In this document: positions 35,266-45,150 of the stretch, one piece after another
How positions within the stretch are numbered: the stretch's first letter is position 1
How the letters are laid out: each line of letters begins with the position of its first letter
Origin: Cepaea nemoralis
Taxonomy: Eukaryota > Mollusca > Gastropoda > Stylommatophora > Helicidae
Assembly (NCBI GenBank): GCA_014155875.1
Contig: JACEFZ010015028.1
Location: 1-64,000 of the forward strand
Direction of reading: 5' to 3'
DNA length: 64,000 nucleotides
The notes under the pieces: generated by a model
What the model was told of the DNA's origin: nothing
The model's input: only the letters and a program-made list of their open reading frames with translations
Databases searched by the model: none
Translations under genes and position numbers: made by a program

Positions 35266-36365
35266 CTCAGTGTCTCAAAGAGTCAGCTAGTGAAACTTGA
35301 ACGCATACACAATGAAGCCATTAGGGTAATTCTAGGATGAACAAGGAACACCCCAATAGTCTGTATTCGTTACATCTTGGCGTTTGCGACTACTGCGGAC
35401 AGACTCAATTTGTTGCATACAACAAGGTAGCAGTGGACAAGAAACACCTCCAGGATGATTCCCTGGATTCAGTTAACGGCTACAGTCTGTAAAGATGAAG
35501 ATCATGTATAGCTCAGGCAGAAGATACCATCAGAGAAGTGAGCACACTTGCGAAGATGACAGAGGCAAGGGTGGGTTAAAGCGCCTAAGAGAAATTAAGA
35601 CTTGTGGAGGTTATTATCACAATGGGCAGTGAGTGTAGGGAAGTGGCCAGCAGGCGCTACGGAAGTAGAAAAGTAACAATTAATTCAGGACTACTCTCGC
35701 CCTAGCCATGTGAATATCTATACCGACAGCTTGTGTTAATAGGCCACAACATGTGCCTGGGGATTCATAGCAAAAGCAAACGGCCAATGTTTAATAAAGG
35801 AGAGCTTGGCATATAACACCACAACCTCAGGTCTGAGAATGGAGGTTGGGGAGGTTACTGCAGCTTTCCGCAGGCTGGATAACAAACTGAATACGCATGT
35901 GGTGATTGTAACTGATTGCAAAGCATGCTGACAAAGGTGAAGACTGGCATGCTTCGAGCATGATGACATGCATCGATTCAGAGGTGCGGATTGTGAGTAT
36001 TCGCTGGATCTTTTCTCCAGGATACTCTGGTGTGGTTGAAAATGAGCAGGCACACAGATTGGCTGGTGCCGCATCATTAAAGTGTGATTTGATGCATTAT
36101 AAGGCAGATGTGGTGATGGCCCTCTGGGAGCACGTGAATGGTGCAGAGGAACAGATAGACTATCATAGTGTAAAGAGAATGCAGCAGCAGGGGGTGGTCA
36201 GAGGGTCTGGCCGACAGACAGTCATCACTTAGAGGTGAAGCAAGACGGACACATAATCAAATTGAACGGGCACAATTAGTACTCGAACTCTTCCCTGGCT
36301 GTTGAAGACGAAGACTGAGCGCTTATGGGAGTACCCCGAGTGCAATGATGTCGATTCTTGACAAC
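35266..36365 (+). mobile_element. RNase H-type LINE 3' end inside the 13 bp array
   Basis: The upstream part reads KLERIHNEAIRVILG near 35290-35340, typical of the linker after the RT in Jockey/LOA-like elements. An RNase H-like region follows at 35880-36060: VIVTDC, then RWIFSPGYSGVVENEQAHRLAG. At the position of the last RNase H catalytic residue (Asp in ADxLA) there is His. The element ends with a Cys-containing segment and a CAACTCAACT-type tail. Several stops make it inactive. Units of the 13 bp minisatellite flank it on both sides. Confidence 0.75.
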
Positions 36366-36409
36366 TCAACTAACTGACTAGACTAACTGACTAGACTAAC
36401 TGACCAGAC
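36366..36409 (+). repeat. 13 bp minisatellite, middle block
   Basis: Three units between the LINE and the hAT MITE. Confidence 0.9.
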
Positions 36410-36800
36410 CAGTGGTTCTCAACTGGTGGGGAGTGGGGGGGGGGGGGGGGGGGAGAGTTAGGGTTTCCAGGTGGGAGGGGAAATAAGATTATTTCAAGAT
36501 CGCTTTAATACACGAACCGATTACTTGATATTGTTTTCCCCTCCATACTTTACGATTCTGTACTTCTTGCTCTTCTGAAATTCGTTTTATATCTTAAGTA
36601 GACCCGCAAATCACGTTTTATGTAGACGTCTAGACTTGTTCTAGTATGTGTTAGTAAATTTAGCTTCCATTTTTACGTATACCGTGTAAAGGGAGGGGGG
36701 TGTGAGGGGGATTTATAAGGAGGAAATACGAAGAGGGGGGGATGACATTATGAACATATGATGAAGGGGTTCATGGGCCAAAAAAGATTGAGAACCACTG
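36410..36800. mobile_element. hAT-type MITE, copy 1
   Basis: Terminal inverted repeats CAGTGGTTCTCAACTGG and its imperfect counterpart ending TTGAGAACCACTG. Flanking 8 bp are GACCAGAC and GGCTAGAT, a decayed 8 bp target-site duplication consistent with the minisatellite motif GACTAGAC. The interior matches the copy at 61788-62209 (for example AAGATTATTTCAAGATCG and CATTTTATGTA-like). No transposase is present. Confidence 0.9.
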
Positions 36801-36845
36801 GGCTAGATTAATTGACTAGACTAACTGACTAGACTATCTGACTAG
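36801..36845 (+). repeat. 13 bp minisatellite, right block
   Basis: Three to four diverged units after the MITE. Confidence 0.85.
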
Positions 36846-37359
36846 CAAACGAAGTCGCCCAAATAGCCAAAGCATAAATAAAATTAGAAGAGCTGCTGTA
36901 TAGCTGTGAAAATGTAAACATTATAATATAAAACAAAGTAATGCAACTTTACAGAACACAATTACAGAAAATAAAAGATGTTGCGGCGCATAGACGAGTA
37001 TATAAACTCGGAGAACTCTGCATTAAGGCATATTAACCGAAAAAGAAGAATGGAGAGATGAGAAACACGAGAACAATTCGGGGAACGGGTAGGGGGAGGG
37101 TAAAGGGTTGAACAAGATGTGCTGCTTATCTCAGAATCCCAGGCTGTTAATACTCTTATATAAACTTTTCTTATATAAACTAATCTTATATAGACTAGCC
37201 ATGAGAATTCCGTAATTGTATTCTGTAAAACTGTATTACTTCGTATTAGTTTATATTGTTTACAAATAGTCAAAGTTGCGTCATAGGTCGACGCATATAT
37301 AATCAATGGTAAGCAGTCCGCCTGGACTGTAATTTTCTGTAAATGTTAAGTTCACATGA
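36846..37359. other. No recognisable gene
   Basis: Includes a small triple repeat TCTTATATAAACT near 37155-37195; otherwise nothing is identified. Confidence 0.35.
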
Positions 37360-37565
37360 CACTCAGCAGCTAATCAATACATGTGGCCTCATTTTCATTA
37401 GAGAAAAAACTGAAACATATAACAACGGGTAAGATCGAGGGAAAATGAGATAGAGGAAGACAGTGAACGATCGTTCTTGACAGGCGTGAGCTGATCCATT
37501 CCCCAGATGAACGGGAACAACGGAGAAACATGCTTCCCAGAACCAGACGTCCAGATATTTGGTGA
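37360..37565 (+). mobile_element. RTE-like LINE C-terminal fragment
   Basis: Reads KLKHITTGKIEGK then DRGRQ, matching the TGKIEGKRGR block of the RTE C-terminal domain. Stops are present. Confidence 0.55.
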
Positions 37566-37619
37566 AGGTTGTTGCATATATTACCGACACACCTGATCAT
37601 ACACTGCTGTATTTTAATA

Positions 37620-37810
37620 CATTTTAACTTGAATTCGTATCGAGGCGACTTTTTAAATGGAGTTCCCAGGTGGTACTCGTCTACACTTGATTCCAAGAAG
37701 TGTTTTGGGAAATAAAGGCGGTCGGTGTGATGTTCACCACAGCACACATAGAGAACCGATTTGTCTATAAAAATATGGGACAATATACCCTATACGCATC
37801 ATGACGTGTA
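37620..37810 (+). mobile_element. SINE-C copy with a single minisatellite-like unit
   Basis: Contains TTTTGGGAAATAAAGGCGGT and CGGTGTGATGTTCACCAC once, then CGATTTGTCTATAAAAATAT. It is the unexpanded counterpart of the 31.7-32.8 kb SINE plus array. Confidence 0.65.
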
Positions 37811-37858
37811 CTTTACGTACCACATTTCTATAAACACCCTTACCTAGCCATGTACATA

Positions 37859-38430
37859 CGAGGGTAAGTTAATAAGTAAGTCACAAATGGCTGTAGAAAA
37901 GTAACTAAAGATGATGACAACTTGAAACCAGTTTATTTTTATACATACATTGTCCCTTTATTTCTCAACATAATTTCCACCAACATTGATGCACTTATCC
38001 CATCGTTTTATCAGTCCTCCCAAACCTGCTGCATAGAACTGCCTGCATTCTTTGCATTTACCTGCCATGCCACAGAACTGTGACTTACTTATTGACTCGC
38101 CCGAGTAAGTTTTTCTACCCCGCAAAGCACCGCTTTACGGGACAAACATTTGTCAGCACAAACAAAGAAATTCACCTTGGCGGGAGACATTTCGCGAATG
38201 ACGCCGAAGTTGAATGTGAAGTGAAAACGTGGTTTACAAAACAGAGCACGCAGTTCTATGCAGCCGGTTTGGGAGGACTGATAAAACGATGGGATAAGTG
38301 CATCAATGTTGGTGGAAATTATGTTGAGTAATAAAGGTACAATGTATGTATAAAAATAAACTGGTTTCAAGTTCTTATAATCTTTAGTTATTTTTCTACA
38401 GCCATTTGTGACTTACTTGATTTACCCTCG
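37859..38430. mobile_element. Palindromic mariner derivative
   Basis: The element is flanked by TA on both sides (37857-37858 and 38431-38432). Its ends are CGAGGGTAAGTTAATAAGTA and the imperfect counterpart ending TGATTTACCCTCG. The inverted arms are about 190 bp each (37859-38050 and 38240-38430) and both derive from the 3' end of a mariner: the transposase C-terminus plus untranslated region and terminal repeat. Only the central 160 bp are single copy. Confidence 0.9.
38080..38331 (+). pseudogene. mariner transposase C-terminal fragment
   Basis: Residues from about 32 onward read FANDAEVECEVKTWFTKQ, then FYAAGLGGLIKRWDKCINVG and GNYVE before the stop. This is the conserved C-terminal end of mariner transposases (FxxGIxKLxxRWDKCIxxxGxYVE). 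The three catalytic acidic residues lie upstream in the family and are absent, so the fragment has no transposase activity. The same C-terminal codons occur a second time on the minus strand in the left arm (about 38040-37960), which makes the element a palindrome. The first 30 residues of the open frame are not mariner-like. Confidence 0.85.
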
Positions 38431-38432
38431 TA

Positions 38433-39094
38433 TTTGGAGAATCACTGATTCCTGATTCCCCGGGCAACCGTATAAGAACCATTGCCACACTGTCTGTTGC
38501 TGTAAACGAATCCAGCATCATGAATAATAATTTCACCCAGACTGGGGGAACTAGTGAACTGCCTTTCAGCATCATCTTGATCTCTTTAAATTGGTCCACA
38601 GCAAATTTGGCCAAGTCTGTGAAAGTTCGTCAGTGGTGACATCATTCCAGCCGGCCCAGAATATTTCGCTTCTCATTGGTTCGTCCCTAATTACCATTGA
38701 TCTTTCTAACATCAAGCATGGGCATAACGAGCCGCTCGATTTTTCTTCGTTTTTCTATCAATGTCATCAAAACGGTTTCTTCCTACAGCATTACATTTGC
38801 TTATCTCTTAATTAGTTTTTGTGTTTAATGAACTGGTGAGGAACTGTCCATGCCAACCCTGACAGTTGATAACTCCTTCTGTAGAAGTGAGAGCCTCATG
38901 TGTTGAATTTTTAATGTCCTTCATTGATTTCTCTACTGCTTCCTCTGTTTTTAACACTGACGTTCGAAACCCAGTGTCCGTTTACAGCATGGCTGCGTCA
39001 GGTAGGGGCATCCAACTCCAGCATAACATGTGTTGCCATCAGACATGTCCTCGTTCTTTAGTCACCACTCTATCGCGAGGTTATCGCTTATCGA
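38433..39094. other. No recognisable gene
   Basis: There is a 72-residue minus-strand frame at 38396-38614, but part of it is the mariner terminal repeat and no family is evident. Confidence 0.35.
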
Positions 39095-40010
39095 CAGGCC
39101 CATCAACATCATCATTATCATGTGCCATGCTTATAATTGTTGGCGGTTATGATTCGTCATCTCACGTGATCACTAGAGTCTTGGGTCAGCTCTGTTGTTC
39201 CCCCGAATATGCCATTGACCAATCCATCCAGATATTTATCTCTCGGTCTTCCCTTTTCTCTTGTCCCATCAGTCTCGCCAGTTGTCACAAAGTTATCGAG
39301 TTTATTTCTCCCATAACGTAGCAAAACAAATCTTGACTAAGTCCGTGCCTAATTTTTCTAATCAATTCACGGTTCTTTAGAACTGTCTCATTCATGTTTC
39401 CGTCCATCCTTAGTATTCTTTGCATATTCCTCTGACATCACATCGCCACTGCCATTAGATGTTTCTCAGCTTGTTTGTTTTTTTGTCCATCTTTTACATG
39501 CACACAAAGTATGTATTCTATATAACACTTCAATGCTCTTTTTCCTCATTTCAATTAACAGGATTTCAGTAGTTTGTTTCCATCTAGCAAAAGGCTACGT
39601 TTGCCGTGGCGATTCTTGGTTTTATCTTTACAAGGCAACTTCCATCAGATGTTAAGATTGTTTTCAGATGGTTGTACCGATTCACCTGTTGAAGAATGGT
39701 TCCATTTAGTTGGATGTTACATTATGTTATTCCTTTCTTCTTGGAGACGATCATAATCTCTGTTTTCTTACAATGTAATTCTAATCCAAGTTGTTCCCTG
39801 GTCACCAGAACTGCATCTATAAATGCTGCAGATCCTGTTAAGTTTCTGCAGTCAATATTGTATCATCTGCATATCTTATATTATCGATGTTTTGGCCTCT
39901 GTTGGCAATTCCTTTCATATCTTCTAACTTTCTTCTATATTTAACTATATGTAGTGAAACGGTCTAAATACATTGACATGCCTGCCACACTCCTCTCTTA
40001 ACAGACTGGT
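39095..40010 (-). mobile_element. RTE family 2, 3' half, degenerate
   Basis: Starts with the tail CATCATCATTATCATGTGCC (plus strand) and parallels 25255-25860, then extends into RT sequence. ATTTCAGTAGTTTGTTTCCA and ATCTGCATATCTTATATTA sit near 39560-39880, the latter at the RYAxD motif position. No intact frame. Confidence 0.65.
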
Positions 40011-40561
40011 ATAAATCTATATATATATATAACAATATAATTGTTATTTCTAATATGTGTTCCAGTATAGATTTTCTGATTCGTCACGGTAGGCATAGAA
40101 TCTATTTATAAAGACCATTGCTACCATCACCGAACAATATGGTCAGTGCCCTCTCCTTCCACTTCCTCTACCTGTTATCTATCTATCATATGGTCCCTTT
40201 AGGCATTTGGCTGACGCCTGGTGACTATGAAATTCTTAAAGCCCGGCAAGGAAATATCAATTGCCAATCATTTCCTATCCGATTGTACCCTCATGTCATT
40301 AAACAAAACTGTCTAGCATTTTCTCTCTTGGTTTTCTCCTGCCTCTCTTCACACCCAAGTTTCCAGTTGTCACGACATACTCCCGTTTTCCCCTTTTCTT
40401 GAAGTGCCCAAAGAATCCGTCATCAGTCCTCGCCTGATGTTAGTGACCAGTTCTCTTTGATAGTTAAAATATATCAACATATCTTCAGATGGACATGAAA
40501 GCAATGGCAGACTACTTTGTTCATGAAAACCTAGGAAATCAGGATTCGATAATTCACAAGA

Positions 40562-41285
40562 TGTCAGATATGACTGAGCTACCATATATCAGTGGACAGC
40601 ACTACCTGCATTCTGTTAGCGCCGAATGTTGAGCGCCGCACACAAACACCCGACACCTCAAATTGTGCCAAAGGCTTCGGGCGGAGGAGCCAGAGTCTTA
40701 TCCCGGTACGAGAAAATGCTACTGGTCTGAAATCTAAGCTCCGATAGGCGGACAGTTAGAGCATTGCTTTGCTGATCCGGCAGCTTCTGCATTAAAAGAA
40801 GCCTTAAGAGTCGAGAGTATTGACTTCATTGCACCGGCTTTGATTCCATATGGTTCGGTATATATCCGCAGGGCAGCCTAACGAAAGCGTCGCACAAAGC
40901 ACGAACTCCGTAGCCCCAGCAACGATCCCCAGGAGTCTGCGAGAAACATCCATTCATGAACCGAAAGGCATTGCTCGGAATCTAACCCACAACCTTCGAA
41001 GAGCGTGCAGACGGCTTAATCACTTCGCCACAGAGTTTTCATGTTCTAAATGTATAGGTGTTACCTTTCCTCTGGAGTGAACTAGGCAGGCCGAGAGAGG
41101 GATCATGCTGCATGGGCAAAGCATGGTCTCTATAATTCAGCCCAGGCTTTGTGTTGTGGAGAGGCATAACTCCATCCCTGGTCTTAACCACCATGGGTTG
41201 TAGTTATTATGCCTGTTTTGAAGCACAATATAATAAATTATAGTCTGTCAAGACGGCAAAGTCCCAGTAAGTTAGTAACATTTCT
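40562..41285 (+). repeat. Rep-E dispersed repeat, copy 3, split by SINE-A
   Basis: The left part (40562-40800) has GACTGAGCTACC, TTCTGTTAGCGCCGAATGTT and GCTGATCCGGCAGCTTCTGC. The right part (41046-41285) has CTGGAGTGAACTAGGCAGG, GAGAGGCATAACTCCATCCC and GTCTGTCAAGACGGCAA. Confidence 0.8.
40806..41045 (-). mobile_element. SINE-A inserted in Rep-E
   Basis: The plus strand shows TTGACTTCATTGCACCGG, ATATGGTTCGG, AGCACGAACTCCGTAGCC and TAATCACTTCGCCACAG (reverse of the A box). Confidence 0.8.
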
Positions 41286-41439
41286 ATGCATTCGAATGTT
41301 ATCTGTATTTTAAATACGCCCCAGTGTTTATCTTCTCTGCGTATACAAGTGAAGGTTCATGTTACACGTCGTAACGCGCATAGGGCGTATGATTAATTGA
41401 TTGCTTGCTTCATTATTGATTGACTGATCTAGGAACCGA

Positions 41440-41866
41440 CATCACAACATTCGGGGCATTCCCATAGGCGTTATGTCCCCATCCTAAGCAGCCAGCGAAC
41501 GCCAACGCCAATAGTACCAGTAGCAATCTGATTATATGTCCGTCTCGCCTTTCCTCTGAGCGTCGAGCGTCGACCAGATCCCTTCGTCACTCCTCGCTGT
41601 CTCATTTTTGCCAGACCATGGTAATCCATTTGCTCCTCCGAGGTGTACACGTGCTCCCACAAGGCCGCAATCACGTCTGCCTTGTCATGCATCAATACTC
41701 CACCAAGTTTTGCAGAGCCAGCCAATCTGTTCGCCTGTTCATTCCCCAGCACACCGGCATGCCCCGGAGAAAAGATCCAGGCGATGCTTGTCACCCGTGA
41801 CCACTCTGCACGAAGCATGCCTGTCTTCACCCTCCTCAGCATGCTTTCTGAGTCAGTTACAATCAC

Positions 41867-41910
<44 letters not shown>

Positions 41911-42090
41911 GTATTCTCAATCCAGCGGAAAGATGCAGTGACCGCCTCCACCTCCATTCTTAAGATAGATATTGTGGTATCATATGCCAGGCTCCCCTGC
42001 ACCAAATGTCGGCCATCAGCTTTTGCTATGAACCCTCAAGCACTTCTCCTACCTCTCGACTCCGTAGTTGGGCGTATGGTCCTAGACCAA
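41440..42090 (-). pseudogene. RNase H-type LINE, C-terminal region
   Basis: Minus-strand reading: YDTTISILRMEVEAVTASF then RWIENT near 41980-41920, a (CA)n expansion, and VIVTDSESMLRRVKTGML. Next comes SIAWIFSPGHAGVLGNEQANRLAG, which resembles the RNase H core (TDS, then GHAGVxGNExADxLA). The final position is Asn (ANRLAG) where the catalytic Asp is normally found. KARRTYNQIATGT follows, as in the 17.8 kb copy. The open frame from 41471 to 41920 starts inside the CA repeat (His-Thr runs), so that start is not real. It is 5'-truncated. Confidence 0.75.
41868..41909 (+). repeat. (GT)n microsatellite inside the LINE
   Basis: About 21 GT units. The related copy at 35890-35905 reads NTHVVIVTD at this point, so the repeat grew from a CACA within coding sequence. 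Confidence 0.97.
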
Positions 42091-42589
42091 CATAGATGTT
42101 ATATTTATACAGTAAATAATAATTAAATCACTAATTTTCTGGGTATTTACATTGCCATCATTGAATATTATTAACGACTAACAATAAACGACTTCTTACA
42201 TTTAGTGAAGCATTAGCAATTAGCTGACTACAGTCGGTTTTATGCAAACAGAAAGAGTTCGTGTTAAATTCGAAATTACCTTGGAGATAACAGATGCTCC
42301 ACATTCAAACAATAACCTTCGACTATGTTCTTTAATTGATTCGACTAAAGTATTAGATTTATTCTCTTCACATGATATATAACTCATATTGTGTGTGTCT
42401 TCTGTGTTTAGAAGATTACATCTCCGATTCCACCTCTTCATCTTCATCGTCATTGCTGTTAGTTGATATTTTGTATTCGCTTGAAGAATGAGTCTACAGA
42501 ATATTGGTGCTGTGCTTGCCTCCGTTCCTATTGTAGGGTGATTAGCATGCCCTTTATTGCACTACCTATTTGAATGTCCTGATCCTGCA
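42091..42589. other. No recognisable gene
   Basis: A/T-rich and unassigned. Confidence 0.4.
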
Positions 42590-42706
42590 ATTCTTATGTA
42601 CCTCGATGTGAAGCCCATGCACGGGCACTCTCCCGCTGGTTATGCTTTACCCCGATACCGCAAGGCACAAGAGAAACCTGATGAGATGAGATGAGATGAG
42701 ATCCGG
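42590..42706 (+). mobile_element. LINE 3' end with (GATGA)n tail
   Basis: TACCCCGATACCGCAAGGCA, then CAAGAGAAACCTGATGAGATG and further GATGA units. It matches 45920-45970. Confidence 0.75.
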
Positions 42707-42959
42707 CAATTGTCGCTGCTTCTAAACGTGTATACTTCTGTACACATTCACTACCCTATCGACCAGACTGCTGGGAGACGCACTCTGTCGGGACCGGCGC
42801 CAGGGGGCGGAGTTGAGTCATGCTCAGCTCTGGTTGGCTGATTATGACGCAAGAAGTCATGCTATTAGTCTCTGACCCCATTTATCTGTGTTGGTGAATA
42901 ATAGGTATCTGTCTCATTATCTACATACATTGACTGCTTGCTCGTCATAACACATATTT

Positions 42960-43140
42960 TTCATTAATCAATCAGGTGCCGTCTCCACAACGAAGGTTGG
43001 CTGCAATGGATCTCCAACACTTTCTCTCGTTGAGATTGCACATTATATCAGACTGATGTTCATCCATCTCTTGATGGTATCTTTCCATTTGTAGCGTTGT
43101 CCACCTCTTGCTAGCTTGCCTTCAACCTAACCCTCCAGGA
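42960..43140 (-). mobile_element. Probable LINE fragment
   Basis: A pattern like GTCTCCACAACGAAGGTTGG with GGTATCTTTCCATTTGTAGC on the plus strand, as in reverse-oriented LINE ends elsewhere in such genomes. There is no second copy in this window to confirm it. Confidence 0.35.
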
Positions 43141-43224
43141 TGTTGTTTGTGTAAGAATGTTATGTCTTTTAACGTCACCGAAATATTTCACTTGCCTAGG
43201 GAAAGCAAAGTCAGTATGTCTTTG

Positions 43225-43490
43225 CAATTACATCTGTTTATGATACAGACAGTGATATTGCACTCTGGGAGCAAGTCACCGCAGATAACGTTGCATGGAG
43301 TGCAAAGATCAGAAATGGAACAAAGACAAAGAAGAAAATGATTGCAGATAGGTTACAAGCTGAGCGTGTGAGACGTCAGATGGTGCGAGATGGTGGAAAT
43401 GACCATGTTTTCACATGCATCCATTGTGGACGAACATATGTACAGCGCGAATTGGTCTGATCAGTCACATTCGCTACCGCCATGCATTTT
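43225..43490 (+). mobile_element. LINE C-terminus with C2H2 finger, broken
   Basis: Plus-strand reading: DSDIALWEQVTADNVAWSAK, then RLQAERVRRQMVRDG and FTCIHCGRTYVQRE. The frame is lost where GLISHxRxxH is expected, although CACATTCGCTACCGCCATGC preserves the His codons in another frame. It is a relative of 21800-22247. Confidence 0.65.
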
Positions 43491-43689
43491 TTCTTAGCAC
43501 AATGTAACAAACTATCGTCTGTTAAGGCGATGTGCGATGTTCGTCCATCATGAATGACGTTGACCATTCATTGACGATGACCATTCATTACACTACATCT
43601 TTGATTTGATGAGGAACGAATGACTTGCGCTTTGGTTTTGTATAGCGAGGAGGTGGTCGCGCAACACCCTCGTCTCCGCTCCCTCGTCT

Positions 43690-43744
43690 GTGTCCGTCTG
43701 GCTCCAGTGGCGAGCATGGCAAGACGACTGGAAGACGGACACAG
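43690..43744. repeat. Stem-loop in the rRNA mosaic
   Basis: CTGTGTCCGTC (43688-43698) pairs with GACGGACACAG (43735-43745), with an additional CCAG/CTGG pair inside. A second short hairpin (CTGCTCG with CGAGCAG) lies near 43962-43983. Confidence 0.65.
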
Positions 43745-43761
43745 ATGCAGTGGACGTTAGG

Positions 43762-43784
43762 CTGCCACGGCCAGTTATCCCTGT
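43762..43784 (-). rRNA. 28S rRNA fragment (short)
   Basis: The minus strand reads ACAGGGATAACTGGC, then CGTGGCAGCC. The first 15 bases are identical to the conserved large-subunit rRNA segment ACAGGGATAACTGGC and the rest resembles the following TTGTGGCGGCC. It lies 8 bp from the 18S fragment at 43793. Confidence 0.7.
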
Positions 43785-43792
43785 TTATATCG

Positions 43793-43824
43793 GCCCTTCC
43801 GTCAATTCCTTTAATTTTCAGTTT
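43793..43824 (-). rRNA. 18S rRNA fragment, central conserved helix
   Basis: The minus strand reads AAAGGAATTGACGGAAGGGC preceded by AAAACTGAAAATT. It differs from the near-universal small-subunit segment GAAACTTAAAGGAATTGACG only at about two positions in this stretch. It is far from the 18S 5' end in a real gene but only about 260 bp away here. Confidence 0.85.
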
Positions 43825-44035
43825 TAAGACAAGCGTAGCGACAAGCAGTGAGCGTATGATTTCTTTTAGGATCAACACGATTTCCTTCACCGAAGACGGA
43901 CTGACCACCAGAGCAGACCACACACAAACATGAGGCGAGAAACTGCCCACAAAAGATGCTGCTCGTCTAAGTTGCGAGCAGATCTCCCGATTTACGGTTG
44001 AGTCTCTCCAGCGCAAATGTGCACATGGCGACTGA

Positions 44036-44181
44036 ACGGACAGACGTTCATGCACACGCAAGCCGAGAGTAGCGTCGCTAAAGCTGAGACAAGCATATGA
44101 CTACTGGCAGGATCAACCAGATATCTATCGGACAGACGGACTATTCACGCACACGCAAGCCAAGAGTAGCATCGCTAAAGC
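44036..44181 (+). repeat. Direct repeat flanking the 18S fragment
   Basis: GGACAGACG then TTCATGCACACGCAAGCC and GAGAGTAGCGTCGCTAAAGC (44036-44084) recurs with few changes at 44129-44181 (TTCACGCACACGCAAGCC, AAGAGTAGCATCGCTAAAGC). The period is about 96 bp and the 18S fragment fills the gap. Confidence 0.9.
44085..44123 (-). rRNA. 18S rRNA fragment, first ~39 nt
   Basis: The minus strand reads TATCTGGTTGATCCTGCC and AGTAGTCATATGCTTGTCTCA. From CTGG to the end, 36 bases match the start of eukaryotic 18S rRNA exactly; only one base near the very start differs. The match stops abruptly where 18S should continue with AAGATTAAGCC. No mature rRNA could come from this fragment. Confidence 0.95.
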
Positions 44182-44189
44182 GCGCCCTC

Positions 44190-44782
44190 CCGGTACAAGG
44201 TGATACATGCAAAACCACTGGACGCCTACCGACGAGCTTACAAGCTACGCCGGCAGGACTAACCGAAAAAAAAAGCTATACCAGCTTACTGACTGCAGGC
44301 CCACTACTCATCGAGAGAGAGTGGGCGCTTATCGAGACTTTGTCGAACGGTCGTACAAATTTTGCTCTTTTGCCCGCTCAAACCACGACCCTGGCTGCAC
44401 GATGCGGTTACATTCTTGAAACGCCTGCCTCGCTAACTCACGTTGGCTGGGAAGATCCCATTTTGGTGCACCTCACACAGCCATCCGAGACATCTGCTAT
44501 TCAGTTAGGACCTTTGTTTTGACTTTCTTTTGCAATTATTTTTATAATTTCTCTTAACTGTATTTTATTTTCAGCAATCAAGTCCGTGTTTCACTGGTTA
44601 TGTATGCCCACCAACTGATTTCGGTAGCATATCTTGTGTTGGTTGATCTCGTGATTTTTTCACTGTGAAAATTGAACTGGTGGGATGGTTTTAATTCAGC
44701 CCTACATATCACCTTGTTCAACCCTAGTTCAATATCTTGACACAAGTAATTATTAACTTCATGGGGGGATCTGTTCATGATG
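44190..44782. other. No recognisable gene
   Basis: G+C-moderate sequence next to the rRNA mosaic, possibly part of the same unit. No rRNA match was recognised by eye. Confidence 0.35.
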
Positions 44783-44920
44783 AAGCTGTTGAACCGTCTG
44801 GCTGGTGCTCGGAAGGTCGTGGGTTCGTCGTTCGTCGAGTTGAGATTTGTTTATTTCCAGAACGCCCTGAGGCTTGTCGCTGGAGCTACGGAGTTCTTAC
44901 TCTATAGGCCGGCGGTAAGC
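44783..44920 (+). mobile_element. SINE-A, 3'-truncated
   Basis: CTGGTGCTCGGAAGGTCGTG and GGAGCTACGGAGTTCTTAC match the SINE-A head and middle. Confidence 0.65.
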
Positions 44921-45039
44921 TGCACTGCGGAGAAAGGTGATTGTCATCTAGGTGACTGTCATTACTGACAGTAGGACATTCTGTATAGGACAGAGTGTCT
45001 TGGGCCTGAGGAATTAATGCCACCTGGCTAGTGCAGTGG

Positions 45040-45150
45040 CCGCCAACTGTACAGGCTAGCGTTTTCTTGTTTTTCCCCGACAGAAACAAATCCATTCACG
45101 AGGATTCGAACCCAGGTCTCGCCCGGCGTTCTAGCCGCTAGACTATATGC
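45040..45150 (-). mobile_element. tRNA-derived SINE head (SINE-G)
   Basis: The reverse complement has TAGTCTAGCGGCTAGAACG (A box) and GGGTTCGAATCC, a perfect B box, at tRNA spacing. The upstream edge merges into the 44 bp minisatellite. Confidence 0.75.

Noticed and set aside
38396..38614. 72-residue minus-strand protein next to the mariner
   Set aside because: Its end lies in the mariner terminal repeat, and no family or regulatory context was recognised.
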